From CAJCIW01 sp963833965 (GTDB lineage: Bacteria > Chlamydiota > Chlamydiia > Chlamydiales > Rhabdochlamydiaceae), in the NCBI GenBank assembly GCA_963833965.1, contig CAWHZZ010000001.1, forward strand, positions 496,001 to 560,000: a stretch of DNA of 64,000 bases. Direction: 5' to 3'. Of the stretch, positions 30,883 to 39,142 are shown in pieces (position 1 is the stretch's first letter; the number at the start of each line of letters is the position of its first letter). A model generated the notes under the pieces. That model worked only from the letters and a program-made list of their open reading frames with translations, made no database searches and had not been told where the DNA came from. The position numbers and the translations under genes were made by a program.

Positions 30883-31494
30883 TCAGACACTTAATTCAAG
30901 CGCCCAGGGCGCGAGGGCAAGTCTTTTTTCCACCATTTCAATAATTATGTGGATAGCGGCCATGTGGGCCTCCTGTATGCGGTCAGAATAGCCGAAGCCG
31001 GGAACGATCCATTCCAGGTCGCATTTTCCTCGCAGCCTTCCTCCGTTTTTTCCTAAAAATGCGACTGTTTTGAGCTCCATCTCCTTTGCACAGCTGGCAG
31101 CTTTGAGAATGTTCGCAGAGTTGCCACTGGTTGAGAGAAGGACCGCGATATCGCCGCGAGAGCCAAACGCTTCAATACCTCGCGAAAAGATTTCATCGAA
31201 ACCCAGATCATTGGCCACACAGGAAATGTGGCCGGAATCAGAGAGAACAATCGCGGGAAGGGCTTTTCGCTTCCCGCGGAAAAATCCTGTGAGCTCTTCG
31301 GCAAAATGCATTGCATCGCACAAGCTTCCCCCGTTTCCGGCAAGCAGAATTTTACCGCCGGCTTGAAAACAATCCGCAATCCATGCGCTCGCCGTCTCGA
31401 TAAAATCCAAAGAAACAGGTTCACGCAAAAATTCCGCAGCGCGAATGACGTCACCGACGGCATGTTCGATTTGATTTCGCGCGCTGTTGCTCAT
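30883..31494 (-). CDS. gmhA: Sedoheptulose 7-phosphate isomerase GmhA
   Basis: The 203 residues form a single SIS domain with LLAGNGGSLCDAMHFAEELTG (starting near 49), LPAIVLSDSGHISCVANDLG and STSGNSANILKA. These match GmhA, the first enzyme of ADP-heptose synthesis for lipopolysaccharide. It lies 60 bases upstream of lpxK on the same strand, and kdsD is near, so outer-membrane sugar genes cluster here. Other SIS proteins such as DiaA are similar, so the heptose role is likely but not certain. Confidence 0.83.
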   Translation of the reverse strand: MSNSARNQIEHAVGDVIRAAEFLREPVSLDFIETASAWIADCFQAGGKILLAGNGGSLCDAMHFAEELTGFFRGKRKALPAIVLSDSGHISCVANDLGFDEIFSRGIEAFGSRGDIAVLLSTSGNSANILKAASCAKEMELKTVAFLGKNGGRLRGKCDLEWIVPGFGYSDRIQEAHMAAIHIIIEMVEKRLALAPWALELSV

Positions 31495-31557
31495 GCTGGT
31501 ATACTATAGTTTTGCTGTTGTTTTTAATCAATGCTTTGAATAATGTCCATACTGCGC

Positions 31558-31585
31558 TTGCTCTAAAATCGTGAATTTAGAGCAA
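31558..31585. repeat. Ten-base-pair hairpin upstream of asd
   Basis: TTGCTCTAAA (31558-31567) pairs perfectly with TTTAGAGCAA (31576-31585) around an eight-base loop, ending 27 bases before the asd ATG. It could be an operator or an RNA stem in the asd leader. An in-frame GTG at 31571 falls in its loop. Confidence 0.6.
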
Positions 31586-31612
31586 AGGCAGTACACACCC
31601 CTGCCCACAAAT

Positions 31613-32620
31613 ATGGATAAGCAAATCAAATTAGCGATTGTAGGAGCCACAGGCGCTGTCGGCAGCGAACTGCTGCAAGTTCTCGAAAAACGAAATTTTC
31701 CCGCCGAAGAGCTGCGATTATTTGCTTCTCCGCGCTCGCTTGGGAAGAAAATTTCCTTTCGCGGAAGCGCGATTGCTGTCCAAGAACTCTCCGAAGCCGC
31801 TTTTCAAGGCATAGACATTGCGATTTTCAGCGCGGGGCGCAAGGTCGCCCGGCAATGGGCCCCTATCGCGATTCAGCAGGGAGCCAAGGTAATCGACAAC
31901 AGTTCTGCATTCCGCATGGACCCCAATGTTCCGCTCATCATTCCCGAGATCAATTCGCAAGCTTTGAGCGAAGATCATTTTCTCATCTCTTGTCCAAATT
32001 GCAGCGCCGCCATCATGCTGATGGCTGCTGCTCCTTTGCACCGGCGGTTTAAGATTGTCCGCATTGTCGCCGCCACCTATCAAGCCGCCAGCGGAGCCGG
32101 TTTTCAGGCGATGAAAGAACTCGAAGATGAGACGAGGGCCGCTCTTGAAAAACGTCACTTTACTCGCACCGTATTTCCGCATCCTTATGCGTTCAATCTT
32201 TTTCCCCACAATTCTCCGATGGATGAAAATGGCTATGCGGAAGAAGAGCTAAAAATGCTCCACGAAACGAGAAAAATTTTAAACGACGATCAGATATGGA
32301 TCAACGCCACGTGCGTGCGCGTTCCCATCTTGCGCGCCCACTCGGAAGCGCTGAATATCACATTCAGCCAGCCCGTCAGCGTCGAGCAGGCTTACGATGT
32401 TTTAAAAAATGCGCCGGGACTCACTATTTTAGAGGATCGGAAGTTCAATCGCTTTCCGATGCCCTCCGATGCGAGCGGACAAGATGATGTGTATTGCGGT
32501 CGCATTCGCAAAGATTTATCGTTTCCCAATACCTTAGACCTTTGGGTCGTCGGCGACCAGCTGCTCAAAGGCGCCGCACTCAATGCGGTCCAAATCGCTG
32601 AACTCATTTTAAAAAGGTAA
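31613..32620 (+). CDS. asd: Aspartate-semialdehyde dehydrogenase
   Basis: This protein of 335 residues opens with the NADP-binding IKLAIVGATGAVGSELLQVL. It has the catalytic Cys in ISCPNCSAAIML and the later EALNITF and DVYCGRIRKD segments. It reduces aspartyl phosphate to the semialdehyde in the lysine/diaminopimelate/threonine pathway. The family's opening supports the ATG at 31613, although a GTG at 31571 is in frame and neither has a strong ribosome site. A 10-bp hairpin lies in the leader. prs follows after three bases. Confidence 0.92.
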   Translation: MDKQIKLAIVGATGAVGSELLQVLEKRNFPAEELRLFASPRSLGKKISFRGSAIAVQELSEAAFQGIDIAIFSAGRKVARQWAPIAIQQGAKVIDNSSAFRMDPNVPLIIPEINSQALSEDHFLISCPNCSAAIMLMAAAPLHRRFKIVRIVAATYQAASGAGFQAMKELEDETRAALEKRHFTRTVFPHPYAFNLFPHNSPMDENGYAEEELKMLHETRKILNDDQIWINATCVRVPILRAHSEALNITFSQPVSVEQAYDVLKNAPGLTILEDRKFNRFPMPSDASGQDDVYCGRIRKDLSFPNTLDLWVVGDQLLKGAALNAVQIAELILKR

Positions 32621-32623
32621 TCA

Positions 32624-33679
32624 ATGTTCCGGATTTGTTATTTTCTCATTGCACTATTTTATTTACCTCTTTGCGCCAATGAAAGCCAAGGCTACAAATT
32701 ATTTTCAGGAAACGCCAATCCCCAACTCGCCGAATCGATCGCTCACTGTTTAGGGATGGAGCTCAGCCGTGTCAGCATCTCTCGTTTCAATGATGGCGAG
32801 ATCAAAATCAAAGTGGAGGAAAATGTCCGCAATTCCGATGTTTTTCTCATTCAACCGATGTGCGCGACGGAAAATGGGAGCGTCAACGACAATCTCATGG
32901 AGCTTTTTTTGTTAATTCGCACGATGAGACGATCGGACGTCGGAAACATCACCGCCGTCATTCCCTATTACGGCTATGCTAGGCAGGACCGAAAAACAGA
33001 AAGCCGCGTGCCAATTTCCGCTTCAGATATTGCCATGCTTTTTGAGCTTGCCGGCGCGGACAGCATTTTGTGTGTTGACTTGCACTGCGGACAAATTCAA
33101 GGTTTTTTTCACGATGCGCCCGTCGACAATTTGTACGCCTCACCTATCTTCGTCCGCTATTTTTCGATGAAGAACGATTTGGTCCACCCGGTGATTGTTT
33201 CCCCTGACGCTGGCGGTCTAGAACGCGCGAAAAAATTTATCGAGGGCCTTGCCTGGCACCGGATCGATGCAGGTCTTGCTGTGATTGTCAAACAAAGGAC
33301 CGGCCCTGGAGTCATCGATAAAATGAATCTCGTCGGGGACGTCTATGGCTGCGATGCGATCATCATCGACGATATTTGCGACACCGCTGGCACTCTTGTT
33401 CAAGCGGCCACGGAGTTGAAAAACGCCGGCGCAAACCGCGTTTTTGCCTGCATCACGCACCCTGTCTTTTCGGGGCCAGCGCTCGAGCGGATCGCCGACT
33501 CCTGCCTCACCGAACTCATCGTCACCGATACAATTCCCGCCCGCACCGAGCTGCCGCCAAACATTACTCAGCTGTCGATCGCTCCCCTCATCGCCGAGGC
33601 GATCGATCGCACCTATCACGGGGAGTCGATCTCCCATCTCTTTACTTACAATGGCCATCAATTTTGCCAAGATCAATAA
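32624..33679 (+). CDS. prs: Ribose-phosphate pyrophosphokinase with an N-terminal signal peptide
   Basis: The 351-residue protein is a PRPP synthetase: KLFSGNANPQLAESIAHCLG, PYYGYARQDRK (ATP loop), SILCVDLHCGQIQGFF, and the PRPP-binding IIIDDICDTAGTL. It makes PRPP from ribose 5-phosphate and ATP. The odd part is the first 18 residues, MFRICYFLIALFYLPLCA, which look like a cleavable signal peptide before the normal start. No ATG, GTG or TTG lies between this start and the domain. The ATG follows asd by three bases with AAAAAGG upstream, so the operon context supports it. Export of a PRPP synthetase would be surprising; a membrane tether is an alternative. Confidence 0.88.
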   Translation: MFRICYFLIALFYLPLCANESQGYKLFSGNANPQLAESIAHCLGMELSRVSISRFNDGEIKIKVEENVRNSDVFLIQPMCATENGSVNDNLMELFLLIRTMRRSDVGNITAVIPYYGYARQDRKTESRVPISASDIAMLFELAGADSILCVDLHCGQIQGFFHDAPVDNLYASPIFVRYFSMKNDLVHPVIVSPDAGGLERAKKFIEGLAWHRIDAGLAVIVKQRTGPGVIDKMNLVGDVYGCDAIIIDDICDTAGTLVQAATELKNAGANRVFACITHPVFSGPALERIADSCLTELIVTDTIPARTELPPNITQLSIAPLIAEAIDRTYHGESISHLFTYNGHQFCQDQ

Positions 33680-33749
33680 ACCCTGAAGAATTGCTGTAAT
33701 TTAAGTTTTGTGTTACATGCAATTTTTATCAAAAAAATTGGAGTGGTCT

Positions 33750-34859
33750 ATGCAAATGTCAGAGCGATACCCGATGTCGAGTTTTCCAAACGGTTGGTAT
33801 GCGGTCTGCTCTCGATCCGAAATTCAAAAAGACAAAGTGATTTCGGTTAAGGCTCTTGGTAGAGAGCTTGTCGCCTTTCAAACTGAATCGGGAGCGATCA
33901 GCGTGCTCGATGCGCACTGTCCTCATCAGGGCGCCCATCTTGGCCATGGCGGAACCATTAAGGGGGAGACCATTGAATGCCCTTTCCATAAATGGTGTTT
34001 CGACACAGCTGGAAAATGCCAAAAAATCCCCTACTGTGACTCTATCCCTAAGACAAAGAAAGCCCAAATCCACGCGTACCCTATTCTTGAACGCCTAGGA
34101 AAAATCCTCATCTACTTTAGCAGTGACTATTCCGCTCCCACATGGGAAATTCCCCAGTTTGAAAATGACTTGATCGGCGAGTGGACAGAGCCCACTTTCT
34201 CCGAACTGAGCTTCACCACCCATGTTCAAGAATTCGCGGAAAATGGATTTGATGTGGCCCATTTTAAGCCTGTTCATAGATCGGAAGAGAACAGCATTGA
34301 ACTCGATAAAAAGCAGGCGTATGGTCCTCTTCTTTTTTTCGCCTTGAATCTGGTCTATCCCGGCAATGGCATGGGGAGGTTTGGGAGAAAAGTCTGTGTC
34401 CATGTCGAATGGAGGTTCAATGGGCTTGGAGTGTTCGACAATTTCGTCACCTTGCGCGATTACCCGATGCAGTTGCGCCAGTACTTTTTCATGACGCCAA
34501 TTGATGGAGAAAAAGTGCGAGTCGAGGTCGCGCTTCGCGTCAATAAAGACAAGATCAAGCTTCCGGCGCCTTTGAGGTATTTAGTCCTTAAACTGATCGA
34601 AAAGCAAAACAGGAAGATCCTACTTCAAAACTTTGAAGAAGACCGCGCGATTTGGGAAAATAAAATTTTCCGCGGCCACCCACTGCTCGTCGACGGCGAT
34701 GGACCTATCGGTTACCTCCGCACCTGGATGAAGCAGTTCTACACTCCCAGCAATGCTGTGCAAAGTGCTTTCGGGCCGAAACTGCAGACAGAAGAAATTT
34801 ACTCTAACGAGAAATCGGGGATTCGAAACAAAGCGTTTCTTTTGTCACCGGATGCGTGA
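33750..34859 (+). CDS. Rieske non-heme iron oxygenase resembling sterol 7-desaturase (Neverland/DAF-36) and KshA
   Basis: The 369-residue protein has a Rieske [2Fe-2S] site with Cys57-X-His59 and Cys77-X2-His80 (DAHCPHQGAHLGHGG, ECPFHKWCFD). The mononuclear iron motif is NGFDVAHFKPVH, with Asp168, His171 and His176. The SFPNGWYAV opening, VLDAHCPHQGAHL and KIPYC segments resemble animal cholesterol 7-desaturases and bacterial 3-ketosteroid 9-hydroxylase. Such enzymes oxidise sterol rings with electrons from a reductase. No reductase lies beside it. I prefer the ATG at 33750, which has a GGAGTGG site. Its 3' end overlaps a convergent pseudouridine synthase gene. Sterol substrate is inference. 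Confidence 0.82.
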   Translation: MQMSERYPMSSFPNGWYAVCSRSEIQKDKVISVKALGRELVAFQTESGAISVLDAHCPHQGAHLGHGGTIKGETIECPFHKWCFDTAGKCQKIPYCDSIPKTKKAQIHAYPILERLGKILIYFSSDYSAPTWEIPQFENDLIGEWTEPTFSELSFTTHVQEFAENGFDVAHFKPVHRSEENSIELDKKQAYGPLLFFALNLVYPGNGMGRFGRKVCVHVEWRFNGLGVFDNFVTLRDYPMQLRQYFFMTPIDGEKVRVEVALRVNKDKIKLPAPLRYLVLKLIEKQNRKILLQNFEEDRAIWENKIFRGHPLLVDGDGPIGYLRTWMKQFYTPSNAVQSAFGPKLQTEEIYSNEKSGIRNKAFLLSPDA

Positions 34860-35439
34860 ATTTCAGTTTTCCGTGGTGTAGAGCGATCTGATCTCTTTTC
34901 CAGGGCAGAGAGCTTCCATATTTTTCATCGCCTAAAATGGGATGGCCCATGGCGGCCAGTTGTGCGCGGATTTGATGGTAGCGCCCGGTTTCTAAACGAA
35001 TTTCTAGAAGAGTTTTGCCATCTCTCTTGTCGATCTGCAAATAATACAAGCGGGCGAGTTTTGCCTGTGGGTGAGAAGAATTGACAACTTTTGCTTTATG
35101 CTCATCGTGGAACAAGTGGTGTTCCAGTATCGCTTCTTGCTGCAACAAATTTCCTTCCACCCAAGCAAAGTAAGTCTTCTCAATTCCTTTTTCACGCATC
35201 ATTTCATTCAGGCGAGAAATAGCTTTGCTCGTCCTGGCAAAAAGCACAAGACCGCTCACCGGTTTGTCTAAGCGATGGACCGGTTCGAGAAAAACGTTGC
35301 CGGGTTTTTGAAATTCTTTTTTCAGCCAGGCTTTGGCCTGGTCGAGCAAATTGATCTGTTCGCCATCATGAGGCTGCGTGCTGACGCCTGCGGGTTTCAG
35401 AACAACGAGCAGATGATTGTCGCAAAAAACAATCTTCAT
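34804..35439 (-). CDS. RluA-family pseudouridine synthase
   Basis: The 211-residue protein has the RluA catalytic motif VHRLDKPVSGLVLFA (catalytic Asp near residue 57) and the later LLEIRLETGRYHQIRAQLA. It has no S4 domain. It isomerises uridine in rRNA or tRNA; the target site is unknown. It overlaps the upstream SpoU-type methyltransferase gene by four bases, so RNA-modifying genes are translated together here. Its 3' end overlaps the Rieske gene (56 bases). Confidence 0.9.
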   Translation of the reverse strand: MKIVFCDNHLLVVLKPAGVSTQPHDGEQINLLDQAKAWLKKEFQKPGNVFLEPVHRLDKPVSGLVLFARTSKAISRLNEMMREKGIEKTYFAWVEGNLLQQEAILEHHLFHDEHKAKVVNSSHPQAKLARLYYLQIDKRDGKTLLEIRLETGRYHQIRAQLAAMGHPILGDEKYGSSLPWKRDQIALHHGKLKFTHPVTKETLCFESPISR

Positions 35440-36236
35440 GTTCTTTGTCTCACCGCCTCATATAATAGAAGCGTGGTGGCAGTCGCGACATTGAGGGAAT
35501 CGGCGACGCCGCGCATTGGAATGCGGACTTTAATGTCGGCGGCATTCATCCACTGCTCGGAAAGTCCAAGTTGTTCCGTGCCGACGGCAATCGCGATGCC
35601 CTCTTTAAGGTCGGCGCTTGTAAACTCCTGCTCTGCAGAGGGTGTCGCCGCGACGATTTTTATCTTTCTCTCTCTCAACCACTCCAATGTCTCTATACTC
35701 CCCGCTTCGACCACGGGAATCGTGAAGAGCGTGCCTACGCTTGCGCGCACGACGTTGGGATTATAAATATCGGTACAGCGGTCGCAGACGATGACACCGT
35801 CGACGCCTGCCGCATCGGCGGAGCGCAGGATCGTGCCCAAATTTCCTGGTTTTTCGATGGCTTCTGCGATGATGAAGAAAGGATGCTTTTTGAAAGTAAG
35901 ATCCTTCAGAGATTTTTGCATCTGCTTGGCAATGGCGAGCAACCCGTCGGGCCGGTCGCGGTAAGAAAGCTTCTGAAAAACATGGGGTTCGCATTGAAGA
36001 ATTTCTGCGCCCTGGCCTTTTATTTTTTCAATCAGGGCGTTTTCATTTTCACCGAGAAAAAAATCGGGGCAATAAAATAACATTGTGATCGTGGCCCCAC
36101 AATCAGCGGCGCGTTTAAGCTCGCGGTAGCCCTCGATGAGAAAGAGGCCCGTCGTATTGCGCTCCTTGCGGTCTGTCAATTTGACAGCATGCTTGACTTT
36201 GGGGTTCTGCAGGCTAGTGATCATGAGGCCACTCAT
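35436..36236 (-). CDS. SpoU/TrmH-family RNA 2'-O-methyltransferase
   Basis: The protein of 266 residues begins MSGLMITSLQNPKVKHAVKL, the typical substrate-binding domain of the SpoU family. The knotted SPOUT domain follows: EKPGNLGTILRSADAAGVDG, IAVGTEQLGLSEQW and IPMRGVADSLNVATATTLLL. It methylates a ribose in rRNA or tRNA with SAM. The frame is open to 36335, but the ATG at 36236 overlaps the upstream stop as ATGA and fits the family start. It sits in the middle of a three-gene RNA-modification operon. Confidence 0.9.
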   Translation of the reverse strand: MSGLMITSLQNPKVKHAVKLTDRKERNTTGLFLIEGYRELKRAADCGATITMLFYCPDFFLGENENALIEKIKGQGAEILQCEPHVFQKLSYRDRPDGLLAIAKQMQKSLKDLTFKKHPFFIIAEAIEKPGNLGTILRSADAAGVDGVIVCDRCTDIYNPNVVRASVGTLFTIPVVEAGSIETLEWLRERKIKIVAATPSAEQEFTSADLKEGIAIAVGTEQLGLSEQWMNAADIKVRIPMRGVADSLNVATATTLLLYEAVRQRT

Positions 36237-37072
36237 TTCACAACCCATTTCACATAACTGCCGCTGGGAATCGGATTCCCGTTTTGCGACGGCAAGATCA
36301 TCTCGCCCGTTTCCAGTCGTCCAGTTCGATTGCACATTGTTTGCTGCATCAGATGGCCCATCACGATGGGGGTCATTCCCGGCGTATGCGTTGTGAAATA
36401 CAGAAAAAGAGGGTCTTCGGAGAGCAGTTCGCGGGATAGCTCGAGCAATTCATGGATGTCGCGCTCGATCTTAAAAACCTCTCCTTTGCTGCCGCGGCCG
36501 AAGCTCGGGGGATCGAGGATAATGCCTTCGTAACGCGTCCCCCGCTTGATCTCCCGTTTCAAAAATTTCACCGCGTCGTCAACGATCCAACGGATAGGCG
36601 CATCTTTGAGTTGATTATACGAGGCATTTTCGCGCGCCCACGCGACCATCCCCTTTGACGCATCGACGTGGCAGACGCGCGCTCCGGCCTGCGCTGCCGC
36701 CAAAGTGGCCCCGCCCGAGTAGGCGAAAAGATTGAGAATTTGAGGAGTTTTGCGGCAAGAGCGGATCGCCTGCTTCATGGAGTTCCAGAGCAAGCTGTGC
36801 TCTGGAAAAACGCCGAGATGGCCAAAATCAGTAAGAGAAATTTTGAAACGCACCCCTTCAATTTCTGAAAACCAACTTTCGGGTATTTTTTTTTTGAATT
36901 TCCAGCTGTTGCCCCCATCGCGAGAAAATGAAGCATCGGCACTATCCCAAGCAGCCTTTGAAAGGGAAGTGCGCCAAAGCGCTTGGGAACAAGGGCGTGC
37001 GATCACATACTCGCCGAATTGTTCTAATTTTAGCTGATCTCCGCTATCGAGGAGTAAATATTTCTCTTTCAT
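36233..37072 (-). CDS. Class I SAM-dependent methyltransferase, RlmI-like
   Basis: The 279-residue enzyme has LNLFAYSGGATLAAAQAGAR (SAM motif I), HVDASKGMVAWARENA and IILDPPSFGRGSKGEVFKIE, typical of the rRNA cytosine-5 methyltransferase group near RlmI/RlmK. It lacks the N-terminal PUA domain of E. coli RlmI. The target is probably rRNA. It leads the operon with the SpoU and RluA-type genes, with a four-base overlap. Confidence 0.85.
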   Translation of the reverse strand: MKEKYLLLDSGDQLKLEQFGEYVIARPCSQALWRTSLSKAAWDSADASFSRDGGNSWKFKKKIPESWFSEIEGVRFKISLTDFGHLGVFPEHSLLWNSMKQAIRSCRKTPQILNLFAYSGGATLAAAQAGARVCHVDASKGMVAWARENASYNQLKDAPIRWIVDDAVKFLKREIKRGTRYEGIILDPPSFGRGSKGEVFKIERDIHELLELSRELLSEDPLFLYFTTHTPGMTPIVMGHLMQQTMCNRTGRLETGEMILPSQNGNPIPSGSYVKWVVK

Positions 37073-37141
37073 AAGGTCACTATTTTAGCAGAAATAATCG
37101 ATTATTTGATATAATTGTATGCTTTATATAGGAAAATTCAT

Positions 37142-37915
37142 ATGACAAATCCCATTCAAAGAACACAAAACACTCAGCTCAATTACACGATGAACGTGGC
37201 TCCTTCTGTCCGTATTGCACCGAAGCAAAGGCCAACCGACTCTTTGAGGACAACGCAAAATGCCCAGGGCGGGTTTTCGTTTACCGCGATTTGGGATACT
37301 ATTGTGAACTGTTTTACCTCCTGTTTTGGACGCTTTTTTAGCCGCACTCAGGCGCCAAGCAACACCCCCAAAGATCAAATTGCGCAGATCGCCGCTCGCG
37401 ATCATTTCGTGTGGTTCTATAAACAACAGGAAAATCCTCTCACCGCATTTTTAGGCAACTTTCATGCCTGCCCGGTATCTTATATGGGTTTCAATTTTCG
37501 ATGCGCGGAAGCGGCTTACCAAGCAGCAAAATTTCATCCCGACCGGAGGATGATGCAGCGTTTCGAGAACCTCGATGGGGAAGCCGCGTTCCAATCCGCA
37601 AGGACCCTCACTCAGAGTTGGACACCCGTCCAAAGGAATCAATGGCAGCAAAACAGCCTTCGCATCATGCGCGAAGTTGTCCATGCGAAATTCTCCCAAA
37701 ATGCCGACCTCGCAGAGCTGCTTCTTGCGACAGGGAATGCCTACCTCGTCGAACACACTCCTGTCCGAGGAAGGGATGCGTTTTGGGGAGACGATCACAA
37801 CGGCACGGGACTAAATTGGCTCGGCCATATTGCGATGGAGACCCGTCGAACCTTGGGAGGGAGCCCTCCCGTCGCCAGAAATCAGCAGTACAACCAGTTT
37901 CTCTCAAGGCAATAA
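37142..37915 (+). CDS. NADAR-domain protein (ADP-ribose-linked N-glycosidase family)
   Basis: The 257-residue protein has a Thr/Gln-rich N-terminal part (1-80) with a short hydrophobic stretch (FTAIWDTIVNCFTSCFG). A NADAR/YbiA domain occupies about 90-245: FLGNFHACPVSYMGFNF, CAEAAYQAAKF, HAKFSQNADLAELLLATG and DAFWGDDHNGTGLNWLG, with the conserved Glu and Trp. Recent work on the family shows removal of ADP-ribose from guanine bases and N-glycosidase action on ADP-ribosyl derivatives. The N-terminal extension is not usual. The ATG at 37142 has a TAGGAAA site; the frame opens at 37115. It may act on bacterial or host targets. Confidence 0.85.
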   Translation: MTNPIQRTQNTQLNYTMNVAPSVRIAPKQRPTDSLRTTQNAQGGFSFTAIWDTIVNCFTSCFGRFFSRTQAPSNTPKDQIAQIAARDHFVWFYKQQENPLTAFLGNFHACPVSYMGFNFRCAEAAYQAAKFHPDRRMMQRFENLDGEAAFQSARTLTQSWTPVQRNQWQQNSLRIMREVVHAKFSQNADLAELLLATGNAYLVEHTPVRGRDAFWGDDHNGTGLNWLGHIAMETRRTLGGSPPVARNQQYNQFLSRQ

Positions 37916-39142
37916 CGGAAACGCGGGAATCCCCTTCTCAACTTTTCGCCATAGAGCGCCCAAAAGTTTCTGGGAAGTCGACAGAGTGATCGTCTGGCGG
38001 CTGCCAAACGCTTGAAACGTGGCGACATCGGGAGATTTTCCCCGCTCGCCAATGGCCGCGCAGATCGTGCCCACGGGTTTTTGCTCTGTTCCGCCGGAGG
38101 GACCCGCGATACCGGAGACCGCGATGGCAAAGTCTGCGCCGCTCTTTTGAAATACGCCCTCTAGCATTTCTCGAACGGCCTCTTCGCTGACAGCGCCATG
38201 AGAGTCGAGCGTTTTTTTGGAGACACCCAAGATTTTTTCCTTCATCGCATCGGAATAGACGACAAACGAGCCCAAAAAATAGGCCGAGGCCCCGGGAACA
38301 GAAGTGATGGCAGAGGAAATCATGCCGCCCGTGCACGATTCCGCAAAGGCCAGCGTTTTGTTGTGTTTGACGAACCAATCTTGTACGGCCTCTTCGATTT
38401 TTCCGCTTTTTGCCGTGTAGCGGTAGTCGCTAAATTGCGAGGAGAGTTTTTTTTCAAAAGCTTCCAGCTGCTTTTTGTCGGAAGAATGCAATGCGACGCT
38501 TAGCGTTCCGTGGGCGGGATAGATGCCCGCTTCAACCGCAGGAAAACGCTCACTTAAAGCTCGCAAATGGGGATCGATGAGGCTTTCATAGACAAGGCAG
38601 AAGAATAAGTGCGCGGATTCTTTTTTCTCTTTCACGGGAAACTTCTGCTGAGTGAGAGGCAGGATCTGGTCGAGGAACATCGGTTCCATTTCTTTGGGGA
38701 CGCCGGGCATCAGGATCAGTGTTTTACCGTTGTCTGAAAAGACAAGGCCGGGCGCCGTTCCAATGCGATTGAGAAGGGGTTTGGCCTTTGTTGGAATCGT
38801 CGCCTGGTTTTCCACATCGACGCGCACATTTGCAAAGCGTCGCTTAATGTCATCGGCGACAACCTGATCAAAATGAAAATCGGAATGGAAAAGCTCGGCG
38901 GCAATCTCTCGGGTCCGATCGTCGAGAGTGGGCCCGAGCCCGCCTGTCGCAATCATGAGGTCTGCCCGCTCCATCGCCTCCCGAAGGCCGCGTTGAAGCG
39001 CATTGCGCTCATCAGGCAGAACGGTGTGGCGCGCGATCGCGTACCCTGCGAGCCGTAAATGGCGGCTGATAAAGGCGAGATTGGTGTTGAGGACAGAGCC
39101 TTTGAGCAACTCATCTCCGATGGAGATCAATTCTATGATCAT
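37904..39142 (-). CDS. cinA: CinA-family protein (competence/damage, NMN deamidase domain)
   Basis: The 412-residue protein has an N-terminal MoaB-like domain (MIIELISIGDELLKGSVLNT, MIATGGLGPTLDDRTREIAA) and a C-terminal PncC nicotinamide mononucleotide deamidase domain (FAESCTGGMISSAITSVPGA, SGIAGPSGGTEQKPVGT). In other bacteria CinA recycles NMN and has ADP-ribose pyrophosphatase activity. That would suit the NAD synthetase gene seen at the left end. It is translationally coupled to the upstream hypothetical gene (ATGA) and overlaps the convergent NADAR gene by 12 bases. Confidence 0.92.
   Translation of the reverse strand: MIIELISIGDELLKGSVLNTNLAFISRHLRLAGYAIARHTVLPDERNALQRGLREAMERADLMIATGGLGPTLDDRTREIAAELFHSDFHFDQVVADDIKRRFANVRVDVENQATIPTKAKPLLNRIGTAPGLVFSDNGKTLILMPGVPKEMEPMFLDQILPLTQQKFPVKEKKESAHLFFCLVYESLIDPHLRALSERFPAVEAGIYPAHGTLSVALHSSDKKQLEAFEKKLSSQFSDYRYTAKSGKIEEAVQDWFVKHNKTLAFAESCTGGMISSAITSVPGASAYFLGSFVVYSDAMKEKILGVSKKTLDSHGAVSEEAVREMLEGVFQKSGADFAIAVSGIAGPSGGTEQKPVGTICAAIGERGKSPDVATFQAFGSRQTITLSTSQKLLGALWRKVEKGIPAFPLLP

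Noticed and set aside
35436..36335. Longer N-terminus for the SpoU-type protein up to 36335
   Set aside because: The extra residues do not fit the family, and the ATG at 36236 overlaps the upstream stop in the usual ATGA way.
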